Below, one piece after another: positions 34,060 through 45,114 of a stretch of 64,000 nucleotides of DNA (positions are counted from its first letter, which is position 1; each line of letters begins with the position of its first letter). The translations under genes and the position numbers were made by a program. This stretch comes from Gnetum montanum (Eukaryota; Streptophyta; Gnetopsida; Gnetales; Gnetaceae). The notes beneath the pieces were generated by a model, which saw nothing but the letters and a program-made list of their open reading frames with translations, did not search any database and was not told the DNA's origin. The DNA is taken from assembly GCA_015680685.1 (NCBI GenBank), contig MNCI01003408.1, forward strand, positions 16,097-80,096, written 5' to 3'.

Positions 34060-34410
34060 GTGTTGGATGGTCCAATGGTATGACATCCATGTTGGGGGTT
34101 ATGACATCCACATTGAGGGGGGGGGGGTGTGGTATGACACATACCCACACTAAGGAGGATATGACACCCACATTGAGGAGGGTATGACACACACTCGCAT
34201 TGAGAAGGGTATGACCCCCACGCTGAGGAGGGTATGACATACACCCACATTGAGGGAGGTTTGACACCCATGTAGAGAGGGGTATGACACACATCCATGC
34301 TAAGGAAGGCATGACACACATCCATGCTGATGGGGGCTATGACATCCATGTTGAGTGGGGTATGACACACAACCACACTATGGGGGGTATGAGACACACC
34401 CATGTTGGGC
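34060..34410 (-). repeat. ~30-bp minisatellite in E2 leader
   Basis: About eleven units of GGTATGACACACACCCA plus an ACNTTGAGGAG-like tail, spaced 29-35 bp, with a run of G around 34117-34131. Similar single units occur inside the E2 LTRs (24205-24260 and 35720-35750). Long apparent ORFs here are only translations of the repeat. Confidence 0.9.
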
Positions 34411-34810
34411 CTTGAAATTTCTAGAAACTATTGTGAATTTTCTTCCAAAACCCAAATACCTATGCTAGTTTTGCTATGAAATTTTGGATGATGAAATCAC
34501 TAATGCTAGCTTTGCTAGAAAATTTTCATAGTAGAAAAGGGGGATGAGGCTTTGGGTGATGGAACATCCACGTTGGCTTTGGAATTACTAGCAACTACTG
34601 TGAAAATCCCCAAAAGCCCAAATCACATGCAGCCTTAACGCTAGGTTTTGATGGTATCATTGGGTTTTGTGGTAGAAAAATTACTAAAAAATTTTGAAAA
34701 AATGTTTCAAATATTTCTAAGTTTTTGGGTTCCAAGAAATGTTGGCAAATAGGCAAGTTTGGACACAGAACTTGGGTAGAGGCCCTTCTTCTAGCACTAG
34801 AAAACTATAA

Positions 34811-36211
34811 TGGCTAAAAAATTCAATTGTTAGAAAATCAAAAATTCTAGCAAAGTAGCTTTAAACCTATATCCCAAGGGCCTTTAAAAAATAGGATCTA
34901 AGGTACCCTAGATGGTTCAATAGATCACCTAAGGACTTGGAAAATGTAAACAAGGGTAGAAAAATAAAAATGTAATGAGGTTCTAAGAAAATAAATGCAC
35001 AAAAATATAGAAAATAAATTCAACTTGCACAACAAAGTTTAACTTTAAACTTTATTATAAAATAACGAAAGGGGATCCAAAAATGTGTATAAGGGATGCC
35101 TGAGGATGCCAGGGGGTTCACTTCAATGTGTGCTTGGAATTCATTAAAGTAGGTAGCCTTGGACGTCATAATCAGTTCCACAATCTGGACACTTCACAAC
35201 CCCTGAAAATGTGAAAACTTGCTATAATCATTGCTAGATTTGTAGTGTTGGTGGTATAGGGGATGAGATGTGTGGGGGTTTTAGACTACAAACAAAAGCC
35301 ACACTAGGAGTCTTAAAGCCCACATTGTTCAACATTGTTGTAGAACCACACACAATCTCAAGGGGGTAAAAGGGGCTACAATGGTTATGAAAATGGGTTC
35401 CATGCTAAAAATTGCTCCAAAAGCTTTGTGTTTTCAAGTGTTGAAATTATCAAAAAAATGTGGAACACATCCATGGTGTTTGATCTTAGTTTTTATAAGG
35501 TTTTTGCCATAAATTTAGTTGCAAATTTTCTACCTAATTGTTGACAGATTGGTTGTTATGTGCAAGTGTTGTAGGTATCTATGTATGGTAAGTTTTGATA
35601 CCCCCAATGTACCAAAACCATTTCGTTTACTAAAAATAGTAAATGGGAATTTTACCCATGTTGGGCCTTCCGATAGCAACATTTGTCTTGCAAGAGCCAC
35701 ACTAAGATTCATGGGTAATGTTGGGGATATAACACCCATGCTAGAGCAATGCTAGATCCTTGTTGGGATTGCAAGAGCCATGCTGCAGCAATGTTGGACC
35801 CTCATTAGAGTAATGCTGGGGGGTCTAGTAGTAATGTTGGGGTGAGGTATCAATGCTGGGGGCATGAGTTGTACCTCCCACACTAGGCATGGATGATGTT
35901 ACACCTCCCTTAGGTGTTTCTAGTGTAGCAAAAGTTATATCCCCCACAAAACCCATGAAATTTCCAATTTTGGCAATTGAAAAGTCATTTTCAACCCCTC
36001 CCCAAGCCCAAATATAAGCATGATATGGCTTTTTTTACTTAAGGGTTGAGGCTTTGACCAATTATGAGGCATTTTTCAGCCCCAAAAGCTAAAGTATGTG
36101 AAATTGCATCCCTTGGGTTGCAATCTTCATATTTTAGAATGACGTTTTAGCCTCAAATTTCATGGGATGAGGGCTACAAAAGTTACAACATGCATTTTCG
36201 GTAGTGTTTCA
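34811..36211 (-). repeat. E2 5' LTR (right copy)
   Basis: Begins TGGCTAAAAAATTC and ends GTAGTGTTTCA; pairs with 23307-24713. Followed directly by CATGG. Confidence 0.9.
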
Positions 36212-36216
36212 CATGG
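36212..36216. repeat. target site duplication CATGG of E2, right copy
   Basis: Identical to 23302-23306. Confidence 0.85.
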
Positions 36217-38800
36217 CATCGAAGGAGACATTTCCTTTACATGGATGAACTAGGTTGTAAATTTTTTATGTTCAATGTTGAATTTCTTCATAAGGTTTTA
36301 TAGCTCTTGGTAGTAATTCATCCTCCTTGCTAGGTTTTTAGCAACAAATCATTGAGCAGTGAATTTTTTTCTATGAACTTCAAGCTTTGCATTGGCTATC
36401 TCCAAATTTTATTTTATCTATTTGTAAAGCTTGAATTCTACCTCATAGAGGAGGTAGGAACTAGCAACCTATTTCTCCAACTCTGATCTTCACCTCCCTA
36501 CTATCAACATTATTGTGTTTGCATAATGAAGGTTGGCAAGATCCATATATTCCATCATCTTCTTGATTTGTAGCTCCTTCAAGTAGATTTCCACTTTGTT
36601 GTATGCATTTAGTTCATCAAAGATGTGCTACCATACATTACCTCTATGTTAGAGTTGTCGGAGGATCTTTTTCATCTTCATCTTCATTAATTTTATCTCA
36701 TTTCCGTTAACCTCCTTGAGTAGCTGAACCTAGTCCTTGTAGTGATTCTTCACTTGTTCAAATTTTAGGACCTTATTCTTTTAGGTAGCTACCTCAATTG
36801 TAGTCTTCTAGTGAAGAGCACAAGCTTCCTCCATCAAGAGATTATAGTTTTCTACTATCAACTTCCTCAAATCCAAGTTCACCTTGGCAATCTATTCTTG
36901 CTATTGCTATATAAACCTGACCAATTGGTCCTTCTATTACTTAACATTTTGTAGGTGGTGATTGTTCTTAGTAAGGACCAAGTTCTCCTTGGAAATCTTT
37001 ATTAGGTCCTTGTCAGTGTTATTGACCATGGTTTCTAACATAGATGCATCAAAGATCACCATCTCCTTCATATTCTCTACTACTTGAAGCTTTTGTTAAA
37101 GCTATTGGAAAGCTTCATCTTGTGGAAGCTTTATCCTATGAATGACAAGATCAAATAGATGGACTTTCAACTCAACATCTTTGGTAGCCAACCACCAATT
37201 GGTTGTGGTGGCCTTCTCAAGCTATGCATTGAAAATGAACAATTTTCCCCTTATCTTAAGAAAGTATGATTACTTTTGCAATAATTTCATCTAGAAGATC
37301 AAAGATCTCCATACATGGTTACCTAGCTCCAACCAGTCCTTCCAACATCTTTTTGTATTAAGTAGTGCTCATTCAACCACTTTCTACTCCTACAAATGCA
37401 TGAATGTTAACCATTGTGGTGATGTCTAGTATAGACACTATAGGAGCATTAAGGACCTTTTCTATCCTATCAACCATCACCTTCACCATCATCTCCTAGA
37501 CCTTATGTTGCATCACCAAGATCTTTACCCCCTCATCTCTCTCCAACATGATGTATAAGGCCATACTATTTTTGAAATTTCAAGGAATGTTTACTAAGGA
37601 ATGAACATTGTGATCTCCTTGGTTGTTGGATTAGGCCTAGTAGATGCTTAGTTTCTTTGTGTGGAAAATAACAAGGCCATTTCACTATCCAACCAACATA
37701 TGATTCTTGCAACTTCATTAATATCATTTATGGCTAGATAGTAAACAAACAACTTCCCACCACCTATAGAGCCCTATTATTGCTGTAGCTACTACTTTTG
37801 AAGGTTTTTGAGTCTTTTATTAGCTGAAAGCATATCTAGTGTAGTTTCATGGGTTATAGGTGATGGTGGTGGTGGTTGCTCCTCTTCTTGTAGCTTGGCC
37901 ACTATCTTTTGCTTCATCATCTTCTATCAAGATGTGGCAGGAGCACAATAGAACACATCATCGAATAGTGAGTTATTCCTACTCTTTTTCATAACTTTTA
38001 GATGAGACATGAAAAGGGAAGCATCTTTCTACTCTTCTCATTTTCCTTGAAGCATTTTTTAATCTCTAGGAAAATGAGTTGGGGTAGGTTGACTAGGAAT
38101 TTCCTACTTGGAACACCACATACCTAGGTGGAGAAAGCTATCATCTTACTAGGCATCGTTGTTAGATTTAGGTTATAGGCTGCAATCTTGAAGTATGCTC
38201 TGTCTACCTTTATGAGTGCATTGTACTCCTTATGGTCCACCCCATAGCATCGCTAGACCAACTCTTTCTTAGCTTCTAAGTCTACCTACATTGATATTGT
38301 GGCCAACTTTACCCTTGTATTAGGCAAACCAAGGGCCTTTGTTATTGTCTTAACTAAGTAGAATATGGTTATATCCTTGATCTTTACTGATGTATCTCCT
38401 TGTTGATGTTTCTAGAATAAATAAGTTTCTCCCATATACCATTATCTGTTGTTAGAGAGAATGGACCAAAAAGGAGACCCCTACAATTTTGTGAAGAACT
38501 CTTTTTGTGCTAACTTCAAGAAGGATCCAAATTTTTTAACTCTTGAATAATAGAACTTTGGACCTCCTTGATCTTAATTCTCTTAAAATAGACTTCCATT
38601 AGAGTGATCTCTAGGTTCGACCTTGGCCTAGAAGCCTTCTCTTACTTGGATTGACATATTTCTATTGTTGGAATCTACCTAAAAAATTTCACTTTGGGTT
38701 TCACCTGAAGAGGCCTAGTAGCATGGGTAACCTTAGACGTTTACTCTTGGTGTTATTGCAGTTTTTATTGTTACTAGTTCCTTCCTCCTTGAGATTGCTT
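36217..38800 (-). pseudogene. E3 unknown long ORF, coiled-coil-like, decayed
   Basis: I do not recognise this protein. Read on the minus strand, a nearly continuous frame (with a few shifts) runs for about 850 codons. Its many stops are mostly TAG/TAA at sites where glutamine fits. The N-terminal third is globular in character (for example FLKLAQKEFFTKL, LVKTITKALGLPNTRVKLA, DHKEYNALIKVDRAYFKIAA, VPSRKFLVNLPQLIFL). A Pro-rich linker follows (EEEQPPPPSPITHETTLDML), then a long Lys/Glu/Gln/Leu-rich part that looks like coiled coil (KLQVVENMKEMVIFDASML, LIKISKENLVLTKNN, VNLDLRKLIVENYNLLM). No zinc knuckle, protease or RT motif is seen. It could be an unusual gag or an extra ORF of a non-autonomous element. 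Confidence 0.55.
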
Positions 38801-38836
38801 TTCCCTGGGTTGTGAAGGCCCTCCCACTTATGATCC

Positions 38837-39440
38837 TTGTGTTAGTATTATCTGTGATTGCAAACATAATCCATGATTAGTATTTTAGTTTATAACCTCT
38901 AGTTATTTAGATACCTTTCTTATTAGATTGGATTATGTTTAGTTACTATGTGTTAATAGTTGATCATTTAAATGTTTGTTTGTGATCTTAACTAAGTGTA
39001 TTATTTTAATATTTTTTACTCTTTATCTATTAGCATTTTTTTGTTGCTCTTGGTCCTTTGTGGTGATTAATTTAATGTTATTTTAATGAATTGATCATGA
39101 GGAGTTAAAAAAATTTGAAAAATATTCTACATAAACCCAAAGGTTTGTGTCCTCAAAGATGTAAAGCTTACCTCCAATAGCTTGAGGATAAAAAAAATAG
39201 GTTAAAAAAATAAGCGATGTATGAGTTATGAGGCTCAAAAGGTTCTTCAACTCTTAATAATTGCAAAAACTCCTCTTGCTTTGTTTGCAAATGGTGAAAA
39301 ATAAGCTAACTTTCATGCATATATATAGACTTTTTATACTACGTTGATGGGGCTATGTTGATGGGGTTGCATTGACTCATCTTACTATATTGATGAAGCT
39401 GTGTCAATGCAACTATTCTTAACTAATTTTCACATTAAGA
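38837..39440 (-). repeat. possible remnant of the E3 5' LTR
   Basis: About 100 bases near 39325-39425 (ATATATATAGAC, then GTTGATGGGGCTATGTTGATGGGGTTGCATTGA) resemble the right end of the LTR at 22001-22848 (TTATATAGGC, ATGGGGTTGCGTTGATGGGC). The rest does not align by eye, so the assignment is tentative. Confidence 0.25.
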
Positions 39441-40428
39441 AATAGATGAATTCTAGATAATTTTTGGAACTGATCAAGAGCTTGATGGAAGCCAAAAAGA
39501 TGAAGAATAAGGATAACAACATAGAAGAGGGTAGGTTGAGTCTTAAGAGAAGCCATTTAAGTAGATTTGGACAAAATTCTGATGTCAAATTAGAGAAAAT
39601 TGGATGTTAGAATGCTATCGAGATGATTGATGAGTTAAGGAATCTTTGGTAGGGAATGTAACTAAAATTAGAATAAAGGGATGCAAGTGCATCCTTCCCA
39701 AGGCATGCATAGTCCTTATGTGTCCTTGCATACCTTCATTTTAAGGAGTTAGTGAGCCCCAAGTATGATGAATGGTTGATTTAAGTTAAATTCCATACAT
39801 ATAAATAATTGTACAAGAGTTATATGATCTAGAAACAAAACAAAATAATTTTCTATGGCTTGAGGTAGTGAGATGGTAAACCATGAGATAAATGAATGGC
39901 AAATAGAGGATGTGGATAATCATCCTAGTTACATAAGGTTCTTGGTGGAAAATATGATTAAAATGATCTAATATGGATCCATTCCAAGTTAAGATCAAGT
40001 CCATTTGGCTTTCAGTGACTTCGCATTAATAGATGTTGGCTTCACATTAAAAAAAAACTCTAGGATAACACCAAAGGATAATCATCACTCCAAGAGAAGA
40101 AGAAAAGAAAAGAAGGGAGTAGATAGTGCCTTAGTTAGAGGGATGCCTTCAAACATGGATAACATGTCTTTCTAGCCTCATAACTACTGCTTATAGCCCA
40201 TTATTGAGGCTGAGTGTGTTTTGAATTCTCATGTTTGTTTTATTTTTTTATGTTTTCTTTCATGGAAACCACACCATGCAAAGACATGCTTCGTTTTATG
40301 GTCAACAGTAGAAGTGATGATATACTAGTGATGTTGTATAAAACTTTAATAATGATGTTGAGAGAAATTGTATTCAATCTTTTTGAGGTTACACCCTATT
40401 CCATTTTCACTTGGTTCTTTTCTAGTTT
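39441..40428 (+). other. decayed plus-strand coding-like remnant, host of E4
   Basis: Plus-strand readings such as NAIEMIDELRNLW, RDASASFPRHA, VLAYLHFKELVSPKYDEWLI and DVGFTLKKNSRITPKDNHHSKRRRKEKK are broken by stops at likely glutamine codons and look like a worn gag. No diagnostic motif lets me name the family. E4 is inserted at its right end. Confidence 0.35.
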
Positions 40429-40433
40429 GTTGG
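40429..40433. repeat. target site duplication GTTGG of E4, left copy
   Basis: Directly precedes the LTR start TGTTGGCACA and matches 49467-49471. Confidence 0.8.
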
Positions 40434-43431
40434 TGTTGGCACATTTTGGCCATTTAATGAAGTAGGATTTATGATTAAAAGGGGATTTCATTTATCATCC
40501 ATTATATGTAGGAGATGATTGTTAGATACCATATAAATCATAATGTGTAACAAATGATATTAACAGTAGCATCAACATCATCTCGACATTAAAATGATGA
40601 TATTTCACAAGTGGTGTAGAGCATAATTAAAAATGCATACTAGAAAGGTTACGTATAATATGAAAATACATTGTTGCTACTACTCTACAAAAAATGTTCA
40701 CAATCTACACTTCTACAATTATCTGACATCTCTTCTTCTTATCATGATGATGCTATGAAATGAAAAAATTCATCAAACTTTTGGTGATACACAAGCACTT
40801 GACCAAAGAGTATATGGATACACTTCAACTCATTTGGTATTTTATGTACCATTGATCATATGCAATATTAAATTTGTATCATTATTTATCATCCTAAGGA
40901 TCTTTGACATGTTTGGAATGTGGTGTGGTGAAGGAGCATGTGTAGCATGTCTTTAAAAATCTACAAAACAAAGGCATGCTTCTACCAAATAGCCATGGTA
41001 GTGTTTGCATGCCTTATTCACTTTGGTGTTACTTTATAATTATCAAATCCAATAGTCATAATCATATTGTAAATACATCAAAAATTTAATTAACAAATTC
41101 AAACCATGAGAAATCATGTCTAAAATCATCTCTAAAATTTGTAACATAGACCACCATTTGTAACAACCCGATCAGGGTAATGGTATAGAATCATAAGATA
41201 CTAGAGTAGATCCTAAAGCACATGGAGGGGCAAGGCATGAGTAGAGATGTGAATGAGATTTTAGGACCTACCTGATGTTCATAAATCCTAACTATGACAT
41301 CTCATTCCCAGAAGTCATGGAATATGTTAATATAAATTATATTAGACATTATGCATAAGTAGATAATATACCAAAAGTTAAATATCTGTAACATTTAACA
41401 TTATGTGTATATGAAATAACAAAGAAAATGTAGAAAGAGAAAGAAAAAGAATGCTTTATTGAAATGGAATAGTGTATTTGCATCATGCTCAAAGAGTGTT
41501 CCTTGGGGTTTTGTTCCTCTAGCATCTATCCCTTAGAGGCAATCCATCACTGCCACCATGATTAGGCCTATTACTTAGCTAGAAGGAATGGCTAATCAAC
41601 TTCATTTTTTGCTTCACCCACCTCCTATGACTTGCCTATACCATCTCCACTACTCCATGCTAGCACAACCTCTAAGCTTGGGTATAAATTCCTTAGGTTA
41701 GATCCCCAATGGTTACCTTAAGAGACACGTTTGTTATTACAACATGCTCTTTTAGGTCTTAATTACAATAGCCCTTTTAGGTCTTATTAAAATAATAATA
41801 AAACTTGTTATGAAGAGACATTATCTTTGTTTATGTAGTAGCATCATTTGGGAATGGGGACATGATACTAACTACTTTAGCATTTATGTTTTAGTTCAAG
41901 TTCCATTAGAATCCATTTCTCCCATCATAGAACATGTGGTCTACCCTAGCTGGATCAAGGTAGAGTTGATGTCGATGCCAACACTTGCAGTTTCGATAGA
42001 GTTGTTGCTAGAAACAAAGGTGGCATCCACAGTGTAGCACAAGTTGTATACAGAATGATGCAAACATCTAGAGCTAGATATCCATAGCTATTGATCTTAA
42101 TCCCTATGTTAACATCATTGTGAAGGATGCCCATGCACCAATGTCAATTGATATTTGAGAGATCCAAAAACTATTGGTAGTGATAATGGTATTGCTCTCA
42201 TCGATCCCTACCATGTGATGCATCATTAGTGGTGTGCCATGTGGTGCCACCATTTCATCAATGTCCCTTTTCATGAGCACGTCTCTACTTTAGAGCATCA
42301 ACAACCTTGAAAATTTCATCTACACTAATTTTGCAAGCCACTCCTTCCCCTTATGAATCATTGATGTCATTGACTAACCACCAATACCACTATCACCATC
42401 ACCTCTTGTGGTTCCCACTAGCTCCACTCCTATAGCTAATGTGTCATGAACATCCTCATGTGTGCTTTGTTACTATTTTAAATTTGTTAATTCCCATGGC
42501 ATGCCATCCCAAGCAACACCTACATCATTTGTTGGACTTGTTTCATTATCTATTTCACTTGTTGGATGTCAGCAAGTGGTATAATTTTCAATGCTAATTA
42601 GATTTTAAGAAAATAGAGAAAGAACACCTATTATTTAGGGAAAAAAGTACATTTGGCAACTATAGCATGTATTTCTTATAACTTCCTATATAATTTATAA
42701 CTTCTTATGATGGTTATGAGTTAATCCCCTAGATATTTGTAACTCACCATAATCTCTTATGATGATTGTAACCATCCAAAAGTCATTATAAAAAGGGCTT
42801 TAAGGGTAGAGCAGGGGGGTGATTTTTGGAGGAAAAACTTGGAAGAAATATATCAAAGATTGTAAAGCATGGATTGCTAAAGGCATCAATTCAATTGGTT
42901 TGTTTTAATCTTATGAGTTTTTTTCTTCTCATTTTGTCTTAGTGGCTTAGCTAATGGTTTAGATAGTATTGTGCTTGGCATTTAATTTTGGGATTTTCTA
43001 GATTGCTCTTATAGCTCTATTTTCATGCAATTCAAGACTTCTATTTGGTTGCCATATATGAGCTTATGTTGTCTTTGAAAATCATCTTGAGCAATTTAAT
43101 AGTAATGTCTTTATAAAGTTTCCCATTTGAGTCTAGAGGGTCTAGAAAAATCTTTGATACCTTGAGCTAATTTGAAATAGGTTACCTTGATATCTCAACC
43201 TTGAAATTATCAAATTTTTTCTAGTAGCTCTATTGTTTGGAATTCTTGACAACTATTAACTAGCCAAATAAAAGCTTGTACTTCATTGTTTACAAAGTTT
43301 AATAACAATGTCCTGGTGTTGCTAGAGACTAGCAAGCACCTAAAACCAAGTTTCAAGGAACACCTTCAATTCTCATGATCCTAGTCACAACACCAAAGGA
43401 AAATGTTGGTAGTTCCAAATTATCTCCAACA
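40434..43431 (+). repeat. E4 5' LTR
   Basis: Starts TGTTGGCACATTTTGGCC and ends CTCCAACA. Relative to the 3' LTR it has about 1.5 kb extra (about 41290-42830) and lacks about 0.5 kb found at 48830-49330 there. Shared blocks include AATCATAAGATACTAGAGTAGATCCTNAAGC-type text and TTCTTCTCATTTTGTCTTAG. Short open frames such as 41810-42037 lie in the extra part and have no recognisable domain. Confidence 0.85.
42791..42797 (+). promoter_or_regulatory. candidate TATA box of E4 5' LTR
   Basis: TTATAAAAAGGG in the extra segment of the 5' LTR has the form of a plant TATA box. The 3' LTR lacks this segment, so if this is the promoter, only the 5' LTR retains it. Confidence 0.45.
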
Positions 43432-43439
43432 ATTATTTT

Positions 43440-43455
43440 TGGCACTAGAAGGAGG
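43440..43455 (+). other. candidate primer binding site of E4
   Basis: TGGCACTAGAAGGAGG follows the LTR end after a short AT spacer, the usual place for tRNA priming. The matching tRNA was not identified. Confidence 0.45.
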
Positions 43456-44373
43456 GAAGAAAACTTTATGACCTAAGTTCATTACATTCAAAGAGCTAGA
43501 TAGTCCTAGTGCACCAATAATTCTTTTTATTGCTACGAGGGATTGAATAAAAATTAGCTATTATTTTAATGACCAAATAGACTAGTACGTTATAAGATTT
43601 AGAATTTTCTGACCATGAGACTAATTATTTATCATAAGAAGAATAGAAAAAAAATTTTAAGTTTGGGATAAGTAGTGAACTAAAAACTAGCAAGATAAGG
43701 AGTTCACGTCTTCTATCTGGTTTATTAGTCTATAAGAGAAGGCCAAAGAAATATAAGAGTTTAGCCACCAAAAGGAATTCTAATAAGGTCACAAATCCAA
43801 AACCAATGAACCCCTAGCAAGGAGTGACTCCATTAAGTTTTCAAAACTACAACAATATTCCTAAGGTAGTTCACAAAGATTTTCTTGAGCCTTTTATTCT
43901 TGGAAAAGCTTACTTGGCTGATGAATATGTCCACTTGTTTGAGTTAGCTTTAGCTCATGCAAATATTCAATGCCATGACCAAGCTTGTAAATTGTTTATA
44001 GAAAATTTAAAGGATATGGCTCAAATTTGATATTCAAACTTGCCAAGAAACAGTATTACAAGTTTTGATGATATGAAAAGTCTTTTCTTGGCCTAGTCTG
44101 GTAATCAATTGAATCAACAACAATTGTACCATCAACTAGTACAAGCGAAGCAAGAAGTTAAAGAGTCAATTAGAGATTTTAACATTAAATTTCAATGAAT
44201 TTCTGGGCTTTCAAGATCCTTGAACTTAGAAAGTGAGGATGAATAACTTCTCCAACAAAAATTTTAGCCACAAAGATCATAATTAAATTTAATGTGGTTC
44301 CCCAACTTGGGTAGCCCACACTTAGAGGATAAATCTCAAGCACACCTCTAGAATTTGTTCCTCTTAAAATCTG

Positions 44374-44580
44374 GTTTGAAGGGTACCACACCCTGTACAG
44401 CACTAAGCTCTACTCTAGAGTGATTCGATACCATGAATCCACTTAACCTTGCAAGGTCCTAATAAGCTTAGAATGTGGTTTCTAAGATACCATAACCTTT
44501 ACAACTTAAGCTCTACTCTTGAGTATTGTGGTGCTACACCAACACTCAATCTCACAAGATCCTAACAAGCTTAAGAGTGA
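44374..44580 (+). repeat. ~105-bp diverged tandem duplication
   Basis: Both units share TAAGCTCTACTCT, GAGTNNTNNGNTNCTACACCAA-like text, and CAAGNTCCTAANAAGCTTA in order. Confidence 0.65.
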
Positions 44581-45003
44581 TGCCTTCTTGCAATAAGCAC
44601 ATCAACCTCTAGGGTAAAAAAAGAGAAACAAAAATTACAAGGAAAGGATGTAACTAATTTTTCTGATCCTTGTACTTTGAGGTACAACACATATTGAGCA
44701 CTTACAGTAGTACAAAAGATAGTATAATAAGATACAAGAACAATAGAATGATGTATACAATGATTGCTTGATGTTGGCACTTGATAGTTCACAAGGCTTG
44801 CTCATATCCCAAGAAAATGAAGTCTTCTTATAGCCTAGATGTTTCCAAAATTACCTTAGAATTCATGTAACAGCTATTTAATGGTCATTGGAGATGTTTT
44901 CTTCAAGATAGAGACATCTTTTTGTATCTAACTTCCATTCAAGAGAGACGTCTTATCCACAAGGAAGATGTCTACTTCACAAGGAAGACAACTACTATTC
45001 TTG

Positions 45004-45114
45004 AAAGATGTCTTCATCTAAGTAACCTTCAACTTTTCCAAGAAATCTTCATCATCATGAAGATGTCTTCATATAAGCAACCTTCAACTCAACCCAGACA
45101 TCTTCATCATTAGA
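45004..45114 (+). repeat. ~56-bp tandem repeat with GAAGATGTCTTCAT motif
   Basis: Two units start (A)GATGTCTTCAT and share AAGNAACCTTCAACT and ATCTTCATCAT. The core GAAGATGTCTTC is palindromic, and variants of it recur between 44895 and 45145. Confidence 0.75.

Larger units (their letters stand above)
23307..36211 (-). mobile_element. element E2: complete Tat/Ogre-like gypsy element lacking pol
   Basis: Two LTRs of 1,407 and 1,401 bp and a perfect 5-bp target duplication CATGG bound a 12.9-kb insertion. On the minus strand it carries a leader with a minisatellite, a gag-protease ORF (33833 to 30370), and a long non-coding spacer (about 30170 to 26280). A 3' untranslated part (25850 to 24714) then leads straight to the 3' LTR. 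RT, RNase H and integrase are absent. The related element E1 has a full pol (57.2-60.7 kb) exactly between the segments matching E2's spacer and 3'UTR. E2 is therefore a pol-less derivative dependent on a helper. Confidence 0.85.
22001..39440 (-). mobile_element. element E3: LTR retroelement with an unknown long ORF, split by E2
   Basis: An 848-bp LTR (22001-22848) is followed, going right, by a polypurine tract (read on the minus strand) and by a long broken minus-strand reading frame. E2 sits inside this frame, as shown by its CATGG target duplication. No protease, RT or integrase is visible. The 5' LTR should lie right of about 38.83 kb; only about 100 bases near 39.32-39.43 kb resemble the matching part of the known LTR, so the right boundary is approximate. 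A solo LTR of the same family occurs at 54300-55187. Confidence 0.6.

Noticed and set aside
34047-34403. Long overlapping minus-strand open frames (about 118 and 94 codons), Cys/His-rich
   Set aside because: They are translations of the ~30-bp minisatellite in several frames, with repeated CHTP/MDV text and no family resemblance.
34060-34410. Regularly spaced repeats that could suggest a CRISPR array
   Set aside because: Units are diverged, with no constant repeat and unique spacer pattern, and the setting is a plant retrotransposon leader.
41810-42037. Plus-strand open frame of 75 codons in the E4 5' LTR
   Set aside because: Inside LTR sequence missing from the other LTR, with no domain; likely chance.
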